From Nemopilema nomurai (lineage: Eukaryota > Cnidaria > Scyphozoa > Rhizostomeae > Rhizostomatidae), in contig ML133479.1 of the NCBI GenBank assembly GCA_003864495.1, positions 441,854 to 505,853 of the forward strand: 64,000 nucleotides of DNA, in the 5' to 3' direction. Below are positions 12,501-24,500 of the stretch, piece after piece. A program made the translations under genes and the position numbers. The first letter of the stretch is position 1, and every line of letters begins with the position of its first letter. The notes under the pieces are model-generated. The model was given only the letters and a program-made list of their open reading frames with translations. It searched no databases and was not told where the DNA came from.

Positions 12501-15500
12501 TCTGCATCTGCGACCCATTTCAGCCTCCTCTCACGGAACCAAGCCTGAAAATCAATCAAGATTTACAGCAAATTTGCATGTTCAAAAATCTTCTTCAATG
12601 TTTATGTCTATCATCGTCATGGCCGTCCTTTTGCTTAAAAGATATTTCTTCCTGTTACTAGTCTTTTTGTGGCCTATGCATTAAAGTTATTACAAGTACA
12701 TTTGCAGAACAAGGAATCGTAAAGATATGGGTGCAAAATTGGTACTTGAGGAAGGGTTTTCCTGAAAGCCCACAACATTATTTGGCTGACTAACGAGTGC
12801 AAAGAAATTTCTAACGCAAAACACCGTTTACTCGTGGAAAGCTCAGTTTTTCAAGAATCAAAAATATTGTTAAAAAGCCGCATATTTTTACCTTTTTTCA
12901 AAAGATAATCTATTTAAAAGGCGATAATGAAATTTCGAATATTTCTTAGGCAAGTGGCAATTTTAATGGCTTAGTATACGGAACGACGGTCTTGATGCAA
13001 TTTGCATTGTTCATCTCCAAGCGGAGCAGACCTTCCAAACAGCAGTCTTGTGTAACTATTGACGATCTTGCCACTATTTGGATTAGGTTGCATTGGCGAG
13101 AGGGTCTTTGTTTGCTATGAGTTTAAACGGATTTATCAAGAATTTCTTTGAGGCCGCTCAACAAACGAAATTGTAGAATGCAATTTCGCAGTAAGAATAT
13201 GGTATCATCAACTTGAAATTTTGACAGAACATTGGCCATAGAGAGAATTTGTTCGGGTTGATTTTGCTAATACCACACATTTTCTGTTGCGATTGAACAA
13301 AAGAATGTGTTCCCACACGTTTATTTCTTACTAACTAGTATTATTTAGTATTATGATATTAATTATTGTTAAAGAGTTCTGAGGTGTGACGTCATCAAAA
13401 ATGTATTATAGAATTTTCGAATTTTAACCACCTAACATAAGAGATCACCATGAAATACTGCCAAATATGCAAAATTGGCCAAACATGGCTAACATCCGTT
13501 AAGATGTGGCCAATGAAAGATTTGAAGTTTACTAACGAATCACTGCTATTTTTGCTCTCCTCGTTATATTATGAACAGAGACGAAAAAACAGAGGTTTGA
13601 TGGGGATAGAGCCAATACAAATGTGGTCATATCTCTGCCAATTTGTAGGACCATTGACTAATTTTGCCTGTTTATGCTTGTGCCTAAGTAATTTTGCCTA
13701 AGTGTTTCATGATGCTCTTTCAGGTTATGGGATCCAAATTCAAAAATTCCTAAAATAGATTTTTGTGACGTCATCATTTTGAACTCTATTGTTGAGGCCC
13801 TTTATGGCTAATGATAAACCTTCTGCGACTCTTCCCATGTACACCCTAAAAGCGTGAATTAATGTTTGCTTTTTCACACTTAATCATATTTGCATACATT
13901 ACGAGCCAAGGATGCAGGTCTTCTCCTAAGAGACAGATGGCAAGCGACACTTGCTAAGACTTTGCACAACAGTTCAATTTCGCTGGTTTGATTCTGCAGG
14001 GCTCTTTTAAATTTAACTAGTTCGAGAATTGAGTATTTGTTGAACCAGAACATCGATTTGCTTTGCACCTTCTATCCGTCTTTCCAGATCCGCGCTATTT
14101 TGGTTACTGTTGAAATCTAATTCATACATTGAATGGTCATGCGGGGCTCCTCCGCCTTTGGCGAGTGCACCCCCTTGTAACCGTAAGGTTTCGGCAGAAA
14201 TTTAGCTGCCAGGCCCCTTTTCGCCAAAACTCGATTTCAGATGCCCAGCTCTAGTCATTGCCGGTTCTTTTAAATGTGATTTTACCATTACAAATAACCT
14301 TAATAACACGGGCAGGTGGAGCGTGGACAGCTGGCTGACTTCGCCAGAAAATGATATGCGACTCATTTTCCAGTCTATTAATATTCAGCTTGGTGCCTAT
14401 TATTTCGTGGCAGGTATGGCTGATGCCGCTAAAGCAATGCTGCAAGACTCCAAGCTGTCACATGACATTTGCATCAAGCGATGGCTTGATTTCGGCCCCC
14501 GAATCCAAAATGGCTGCTTTTAGCTGTTCCACGGTCGAACAAAGCTACGACCATCGAATTTAAGGAGAATTTCGTTGATAACCAAACTGTGCATGAATAT
14601 TGTTTGTGGGCTCATAAGAATTAGTTAGTATGACAAGGAACTTTTGTTTCTGCGTACCCTAGAAAAGGGAACTGCGGCGTAGGTGATAGCGGAAGATCCT
14701 TACCTCGACATCACAGAAAAGCAGGTTGCTCTCCATGGCCAGTATCTGCATTGTTACTGTATCAGGCTTGGTGTTCAGTCGAAAGGCGTCTTCCAGTTTG
14801 GACATCTGCACAACGGTGAAGTGTTCTGGTCGTATGCTCTTGACTAGACTCAGGCTGAAGTTTCTTTGCGACGAACAGTGACCAGGACTCGTCTGAACGG
14901 CAACAGTGTGCTTTGGCATCGCACTCTTCCTAAGCTAGAAAAAACGTTTCGCTCAAACATTCTATTCTGAACGGGCCTAAGTACAACGCATGGCACGCTG
15001 CAATGACGGGCTACGAATCTCCTTCTCTCGTTGAGCCCCGGAGATTTGCTTTCAGCTGGGTTCGCTTATATTGCTCGTCGTCTTGGATGCACTGTTGCAA
15101 TGCTTTTTAAGTAAGAAAAGCTGAAGCGTTTCCTGTGATCTGGTTTTGCAAATTAAAGATCAGCATGTTCAACTTGAGGACTGGCAGGTGAAGCACACTT
15201 TTAACTACGTAATTCCAGTTCAAATAATGTCTTGTTGCGGATTGTTTGCAGACGTAAGACCCGGCTGAATGAATCGTGTGTTTTAACTTGTTCCTTCAGC
15301 CTTCCTCCCTTCCCGCACCCACGCGATGTGATGCGAAAACAGTGCGTAACCGAGGCGCAGTTTGTCCACCATTAAGCTTTCTACAAACAGTCTAAAAGCT
15401 TGTTATCCGGTTTCTCCTCGAGGCTTTGCCCTACTGCCCGCGCTCAATCATATCACGACCCAACAACACCTGAGCTCGTCGCCGTAATCAATTTGAAAAT

Positions 15501-18500
15501 TTCTTTTTTCGGAAGCGAATTATTTCAACTTAGCCTTGATAAAATATTCATGCTCACATCACAGTGGCTTCTGATCACCATACTTAATGCAATTTACATT
15601 CGGCCTCGAAGAAACCATGCGTTGTACCAGAGCCCACCCGAACTGCATTGATTTCAACACGACAAGACAACCAAAAGGTGACGGGGCTTTGTCAATGTGC
15701 AGTTGTCCCGTTCGAAATTTCCCTTTCGAAATGACCCCTTCGAAATGTCCTAGATTCGAAATGTCCCCTTCAAAAAAGTTTTTCATTTCTGAAGAAGAAC
15801 TCGTGCAGCGCAAAATTTTTTACCTTAATGAAGAAAGACGTTACTGCAAAAAACACGTAAACAGAGAAGTAAACAAAGGTTTCAATGAGGAAGCAGGCAA
15901 AGTAAACAAATTTACAATCTAGTGTTTTCGACCCAATACTGGCTATTCATTCTGTCAGCTTTTGGTCATGTTCCGACGTTTGCATACTTTGAAAAGTGGC
16001 GGACAAAAAAATAACTTTAAGTATACAAAAACTGGTTCCGCTATTTCTAGCTATTGTGGAGTTATGTGCCGCAAAGCACTTGAAAGCAAATATAGTGCTC
16101 AAATTAAACTGCCCCTTTTTGGGAAGATAATAGGTATAACACACAAACTATGAAGCAGCTTTGAAGCAGGAACTCTTTTAACTTATTATATAAATAGATA
16201 TTAAAACCTCAGAACCAAAATATATCACCAGTTACGGCACAATTTTGTCTTTACTTGTAGGAACTTTGAATTACTTCTTCAGCACTTGACTCTCACGAAT
16301 AAAGCTCCAACTTGAAGTTTCTTTAAAAATGGCCATGTTGTGGGACTAATACTCCTACTAAATTACTCTTCATCTCTGAACAGCATTTCAGGCGACTGCC
16401 GAGTCCATTTGAGGCCTTTTTTACTCTTATTACTTTTTTAATTTTACTCTTTTTTGTCTCTAAGCAACTGGAATAAATGATCTGAATGATCCCAATACCC
16501 TTCAGCAATTCATAGTTGTCGATGGCCCCTTTCTCATTTGTATCAGTAGGCCAAATTCAGAATGTATTCACGTGAGCTTTCTGATGATACCAAATGCGAA
16601 GTATGACTACTCCTACATCAACGAGAGCACCTTTTCATTCTTTGTTTTTCAATTAGAAATTAATTCGAAATTTGTTTTTCTTATGAGAATTTGTGTCTGA
16701 CATGGAAGAAATGAGTTTCTATAGAGACTCTAGCAGACTGATGCTACACCCACGTTATAAGACTTGGACACTGACCGATGTTGAAGCATGTGCTATGTTG
16801 TTGATATTGGGACTGCTACAGGACTGACGATTTGTATACGAAGAAGGGGGGGGGGGGGGGCAAAATGTAAAGATTATGGACGGGTTCCATAAAGGCAGAC
16901 ACCCCTAATTTTTTAGCAATAAATCAAAGTCAGGGGCTTACTATGCAGAATAAATTGCAGAATGTTTGACCTCCTTTCTTTCTACTTGTAAAATTTCTTC
17001 TACATGGCCTTAAGTATGTTTTGCTGGACAAAAAAGTAGGGATGGCATGACCTAACCGCCCTCTGCCCCCGTCCTCTTAGATTCTGTATTTTCTTTCTTC
17101 TCTCTAAACAAATGAAAGTTTGATTTATTATTCCACATTTATCGTTATTCCAGCGTGGCTCAGCCCCATCCTTCCGAAAAAGGAAGCGTTGCAGCATTCA
17201 TCAAAGAAACATACTTTATTGAACGGAGACACCTTTGCTTTATAATCATTAATCAGACCTGAAACGTGTGTTAATATGTTGGCATTAGTGTTTGGCGCTC
17301 TCACATCGGCCTGGTTACCAGTCCCCTTCCGTGGGTTGCAGGTGCTGCATCTGACCTTCCACAGTCAAATTCCCTCAGTAGAAAACTCTGCACCGCACCA
17401 GTCTAAACCTTGAAGGAATGAATCTGAAGACAGTTTGTGCTACACAGCTCATGATGAGAATGTTTCCCTTTCTTATCTTGTTCTTCTTCACCTCATGCTA
17501 TCGCACTTCGAGTTCTCACTCTCATAGTCCGTTGTCATTGTAAGTTTACACTTGGTTTTGTAACCCTGTAAATACAAGGGTCGCTCGTATTTAGCCGTTG
17601 CAATACCAGTAATGTGACTGCAATTAGAGAATCTCGAGACACTGGTAGCAGCCTACCCAAATTGTGTGCAGTTTTCCCTTCCTCGTTACGAAATGATTTT
17701 GTGAATGGCAACAAGCGAGGCCAAGTTGGAATTTTTATTTTGAAAAACTTTATTGTCAGAAATAGAAATGCTCCAATCGTTAAAAACTTTTCAGTGTCCT
17801 CGCTGCTGATGGTAATAAAACCACGCCCATCATCAATATACTTGTCCGAAATGAATGCTTCCCTTTAAGGCGCTAGTAAAAATGAATGGGTTATGGTTAT
17901 TGCTCTAAGTCTGTGTGGAGCTAGTCTATATTTGCGCCAATTTTTGTTATGAAGAAATGCCCTAATGAAGTCCTCTCCAAGCATCCATGAACCCTTTGTC
18001 CAGGGGTGGATCGGGCACTTTTTTAGGGGTAGGAGGGGTGTAGAAAGGGTGAATGCTAATGGCCTAATATTTTGCACCCAAATTACCAACTCGAATGGAG
18101 TTGTGTTTTACCAAATAAATATAGGCGATGCTTTTCAGGTACATCATTTTAACTCAAAACCATTTTAAGTTTGTCACAAAATCAGTCGAAACGTCTTTGC
18201 TATGTCTTTAAATTTTGATGAAAATTTAGCTTGCTTAATTATCCGGAGAATAGCTGAGGCAAAAGAGTGCTGAGTCGTCCCTATAATGTTGCGAGAATGG
18301 CGCTTATCACGTGATCAAACCGGGCACAAGGGCCTAAACGAAGTTGCATCGTTGCTTCAGAAATGCTCCGTGTTCCGTTCTATGAATAAAAGTCGGTTGA
18401 ATATGGTTTGATCAAGTTGATAAGCTTGTACGACTTTCTTTTTGCCACCGGGATTACCAATCTAAGTTCCCTAATAATGTTGAACCTGCTTCTGTTCTTA

Positions 18501-21500
18501 TTTATCGTTTCCTTGTCAAAAATTATTGTAGCTGTCTGAATGAGCCCGTCTTTTGTTTTGATGTGCGTTTTCACTACGCCCGTATAGTTTCTAAGAGTTG
18601 AGATAACTATAATTAACTGATGCATAGATTTTCAGATAATTTTAACCTATGTTGTGGTGTCAGGTCAAAATTTACATTTTCATTACAATAGTTGCATATT
18701 TACTTTTACCTGCGAAGCATGAAAAAGGTTAGATTACCGATCATTTACCCAGTAGCTTCATTAGTGCAGAAATCTTGTAGAACTTTTGTCATGATATTGA
18801 ATTTGCAATTTCAGCTCTAAAATGTTCCGAATTCAATAAAGTTTCCCCGAAAACTCACCGGAAAACAGTCAAAGAGGCACATTTTCTCCAAGTTCTTCTC
18901 CCAATTTTCTCTCGGAAGATAATCCAACAGCCGAGATATTGCTGATATGAAATGTTTCCTGGATACAGCCCAACACAAGTCACCTTGACGCCATGTTTTT
19001 CGCGAAGTATACACACTTTCGAACGCTGGCGCGTGCTAGCATTCAACATCTGACGTCAAACTATCGAACTGTTTTTGTGTGATATTTTTGAAGGCCATTA
19101 TCAGACTATACATTGTTTTCTTTAAGCTTTTTTATTCACGAATTCTGCATCCAAATGTAGCCATGATTTATGACAGAAATACAATGCATTAGACATGAAT
19201 ATTTTATTAGTAAATTTTTTCTACTGGACTTAAACTGAACAGAACTTAAAATTTAAATTCCAAGTCGAAAATTTAGATTGAATGAATATTGTAAAAAGTT
19301 TGGCTCCTATAAATTTTGCGCTAGTACACTGGATAAAATGAAATAATCTTAAATCCTTACGCTAGCCGGACTCTAGCGGATTTCGATTGAATTTACCTCA
19401 ATACACACATAGTGCCATTTGGCTCAAACAAAACATTGTCTTTTGGCAAACTCCTTTTAACGGTACAGTCAATAACTGAAGTAAGCGCGAATTTCGGTAA
19501 AAAATCTATCCCAGTGCGAACAATGAGGAGGGCCGAGCAACCCCCTCCCCCCCCCCCGATTTTTCCGAAAATTTTAAAAAGAGGAGCTGCACAATTCCCT
19601 CTTCCTTGTGCTTCCCCCATAATTACACCCCTGCTGGTCAGGAGGAAGAATATTCCAAGATACTACAGCCCTTTTCTTGAAGGCATTCTTGCTATTTTAC
19701 TGAAGCCTTCTTCATCTTGTCAGATGGAAGAATATTCCAAGATACTACAGCCCTTTTCTTGAAGGCATTCTTGCTATTTTAATGAAGCCTCCTTCATCTT
19801 GTCAGATGGAAGAATATTCCAACATACTACAGCCCTTTTCTTGAAGGCATTCTTGCTATTTTAATGAAGCCTTCTTCATCTTGTTAGGTGGAAGAATATT
19901 CCAAGAAGCTGCAGCCCTTTTCTTGAAGGCATTCTTGCTATTTTAATGAAGCCTTCTTCATCTTGTCAAATGGAAGAATATTCCAAGATACTACAGCCCT
20001 TTTCTTGAAGGCATTCTTGCGATTTCAATGTAGCCTCCTTCATCTTGTCAGATGGAAGAATGTTCCAAGATACTACAGCTTTTTTCTTGAAGGCATTCTT
20101 GCGATTTTAATGTAGCCTCCTTCATCTTGTCAGATGGAAGAATGTTCCAAGATACTACAGCCCTTTTCTTGAAGGCATTCTTGTGATTTTACGGAAGCCT
20201 TCTTTATCTTGTCAGGTGGAAGAATACTCCAAGAAGCTGCAGCCATTGTTGATTGAGACCAGCGATGGCTTGATTCTCGTTCCAGAGCTTTACGCCGTGC
20301 CACGTGATAAAGTGAGTATCTGGACTATGCTTTGCTTCATATGAAATGCACATACTTTTCATATATACTGCATGTTTATATTGCATGTATCATATATTGT
20401 CTACTGTACGCTCCTTGTTTAAACAATCATCTTTTTAACATACAAGTGGTTGATTTATTTTGTAGCCTTTCTAAGTAATTTATTGAGCTTATTGAAGCCA
20501 GCAGCCCAACATGCAGATATATTCTTGTTGTAAAAATTGTATGAAATATAAAGATTATCAAGGAAGTAGCACCTGCACTTCTCACTAGCACATATTCATA
20601 CTTAAAAAATAGTCTTGAATACAAAATTTTCAAGAAGTGGTGCCGTGATGGTTTCTGTTTTGAAACGTGGGGACAGTGTTTCATGGTCAGCAGAACTGTA
20701 CGCCCCGTTGATAGTGTGAAAAGATTAAAAAGCTAATGGTGTATCAAATTTTATTCTGTGTTTTATTTGCCGAGTTGCTTTTTCGAATCTGAAAAATGCA
20801 AACGAAAATGGCTGCAGCCAATTGCTCAAGGAGTCGGAAAAAATCAGTTTTCCAGGCTCAATCCGACTTTGTTATTTGATGGGGAAACTGCAGACAGATT
20901 CTTTGCGTGTTTTCTGCAAGAGGAATGGCTTTTGCCAATTTAGTCCATGTTAGCATCAGGAACTGTTTGCACATTTCTTGGCAAAGTAGTTTAATTTACC
21001 CATTCTGTGGTGCCGAAATACGGATATAATTCACCTCCACAATAGGCAGGCGGCCGTGCTCAACTGAATATTTGATAGATATTTTATCAGCATGACTACA
21101 GGCCTGTTGGTGGTGAATAACTAAAAGATTGTTTCGATCATATTGTCAGGTGGAGCAAGAATACCGTCATCCGCACAGCCAAGAGCGGGAGTACGGCTCG
21201 CACTGTCCACAGCTTTGGTCCCAGTCGCTTTATATACTTAGCTGTCTCCTTTGCGAGGTAACATGTCAACTCCAAACTGAGAGGTCTTGTTGATTGTTTT
21301 GATCCCTTTCTAATTATTTACATCCATCTCTGGTAAATATCCATAGATGCTCTGTTTTTTTTTGCTTTAAATTATATGTTTCTATATTATATTATATACA
21401 TTATATATTTCTTACTATGATTCTAACATAGGAACTGCTAATCGTCTTAACTAAGTATGTAAGGAACGCTTTGGGTTAGCCTTTCTGTGAAAAGTCTCTG

Positions 21501-24500
21501 CCCAGTGGTCCCGATAAGGGAAGAATCTTTTTGCACTTATGTGTTCAATGGATTTCCAAAGGTGCTCTCGTCGTTCGACGTACTTTGGGCAGTTTCGCTT
21601 CAGGGTTGCTTTATATACTTCAAATCAATACCCTCCAAAACAGCATAACATCTCGGAATTTAAATGTCCATGTATCAAGTTCTAGCACTGTTATATATTG
21701 ATGAAGAAAAATGGGAATATGATTTATTGTATTTTCATGCTTAACAAATTTATATCGATTTTACAACTCAAGACCCTGACTCTAGATGACAGTTTCTCCA
21801 TCGATGGTAATGGATGCTATTTAAAGGATTGTCTCGGCAAGGGAATGCCTTCCCAAAAATACTCCTAGCACCCCCTTCCCCTATCACCAGAGATGAATTA
21901 CTTCATGATGGCAGATGGTGCCCATCAGATAGATCAACACAATGCTCAGCTGAAAGTGTTATCTCTTCACAGAAATTGATTGCGGTTGGTGAGCTTGATC
22001 CGTTGAACAGAAGGCACTCGACCGATCCTAGGCCTGATTTAGTCGTCCAAGGTAATCCTTCATGAAATGAATTTCGATCGCCTCGTTTTCAGTCAATTTT
22101 GATTAGCAAGGAGTTCCTGTGGCCCGAGGCCAACAAAACAACTTTGGTATGGTTTACAATGACGCTTTTTGATTACAGGGTGAGAATGACACTTTTTGCG
22201 TCTTGTTTTCAAAAACGTTGCGAATTTCTGGTTAATTTGGATTGGATTCTCACATGCTATACTGGGTTGAATTTCAAGCCTCTAGCACATTAACATTATT
22301 TTCCAGTTGCACTTTGAAACTATGGATACAAACTGGGCCTTTGTTTGTATTTGAGCTTTAAACGTTAACGATTAGTCTGCAGGCGAGACCACTGAGTTGA
22401 AACGAGGCTTTGTGTTTTTCATTTGCTAGTGTCGATTATCGCTGAGGATAAGTTCATTAAGGATTTGCTAAACGCACATGATATTCCATGTCAAACCCCA
22501 GCCGAGGCTGATCCAATCAGAGTTTTGCCCGCGAAGTGTTTAGGGAAGATCTACAGTGAGCTTGGTATGTACGTTTGATATGCGGTCTGTTTTTAGCCTT
22601 TGCCGTTTTTACAGATGCCAGAAAATGTTTGGTACATTTTATTGTCAATTCTGAAGTGTAAGCACTCTTGATACGTCTGATGTCAAATTATTTCCTTTGT
22701 AAGTCAATTCAATTAGCAATCTTGTTTTGCCTTTTATCTAGTAATACCTTGAAGGATTTTCATCTTGGTAGTTAATTTCAAACAAGCTCACTTAAAGACA
22801 TGCGGTCCTTTTTATTTTCACAGGTAAAAACTCAAAGCTTGGCCTAAGTGGAAGGTATTCATAGGCTATATACAATTATGCTTTCTTGCAGCAGTTTTTG
22901 GCGTTTTGTTGCTTACAGCAAGCTTGAAGGTGCCTCTTAGCCCTTATGGCATGTGCTCGCTTTACTTCATCACCCTTTACTTGCGTCCCATAAGGCTATA
23001 ACAAGGCCCCGTTCACACTATACCAGTTTCATTCACACTCTACCAGCTTCATTTCTTATCGGATCACTTACCCAATTTCCCCTGTTTACATTATACTGAA
23101 TTCAGAGATAAAATGAAAAAAAAGCCGCATTAGTAAAATTATCGTAAAAGTATCTTCCCTCCATTTATTCACAAACAAAATGCTGCAACTGAAACATCAT
23201 TGCTGAGGCATGTATTATTGTGCGGGATAAACGAATCTGCTTTTGAGCGCCAAAACCGAAACCGAAGCTGCCTGCGTTAAACCGAGGTTCCGAAGCGACG
23301 ACGGCGTACCGGATTCAAGTGTTCACACTGTTCTAAATAAGTTATTTTCTAGCATTATTTTATTTGTATGTTCATTTGAATGTTGCTTATGAACGCTCCA
23401 AAATTACGTAGTGTGAAATGTGAGGGTAACAAGTCCATTGTCTACGCATTGAACCCAAAGCAGCACAGGGTAGGGGCGCTAATGCAGTTTCGGACTTCAC
23501 CGAGATAACAAGGGGGTATCAGCATGAATTATATACCTAACCATGGCTCTTGAAATGCTCTTTCACTTATCGCCATAACCCTCGCGAAACCGCATTAGCC
23601 CCCAAAGTAGCTCTTCTATGGATGGTATTGAAGCAATGTTGCCGGGAAGAAAAGGGTAAATAAAATGGAGGCTAACTGTTGCGGTATTAGCCTTTTCACG
23701 CTAACGGTGTTAAGTGATGCTTGGCCCCCGTCTTCAATAGCAATGCGTGTTTTCCTTTGAAGGCCTGCACAGAATATTGGTCTAGTTGGAACTGGCTGTC
23801 TTTACCGAGCTGATGGAAGCATACTCGCATTCACGCCTCAGGTGATTTTTATACACAAGTCAGTCCTTTCCAATTACTGATAGGAGAGGGCCAAATGCTT
23901 TAACTGACATGGCCTTGGTGTCTTTACTGATTTGAGGTTATTTGTATATATCTCCATTTAATCCACTATTGTTCTTTATCCGGTTTTAAATGTCCATCCG
24001 TTTGAAACTTGAGTTGCTACGAACTAGATGAGAAGATTTAAAGGCCCTGCTTACACTGTACGAATTTGTGTGAATTCAATAAAAGTATGGCGATGAATGA
24101 GCCAATGTGAGATTTTTCCGCTCAGTTCTTAGACTACCTACAATTCTACTTATGCCTGGACAACGAACTCCTAGTCGATGCCTTCAAAACAGAGATCGAG
24201 TACTTGCGCGCAAACTGGCGAATGCTCGGCAGACCCACGCTCACTATACCGATGACGCATGCCATCCTTGTAAGAGTTTCTAGCTGCTCATTCTATAACA
24301 CTTTGTTATTACAAGTTTTTATTTACAGGCGAGCCCTGCCTTTTACCGTTCATTAGTGCCCATTCAATTGCATGTTCGCGTCTTCCCGCCGCCTGATTTG
24401 CTAAATGAACGTCTAATAGCTATAAAGAAGCTAATTAAGGCCAACTATCTATGAAGAATTAGTATAAAATAAATATATGGTACAATGTTCAAGGTATAAT

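Noticed and set aside
16849..16860. Poly-G tract, with others near 19545 (poly-C) and 29450
   Set aside because: Simple homopolymer runs with no further structure.
18380..18625. 81-residue minus-strand frame with a [12 protein letters not shown] stretch resembling retroelement C-termini
   Set aside because: Similarity is limited to a few common residues with no neighbouring element domains.
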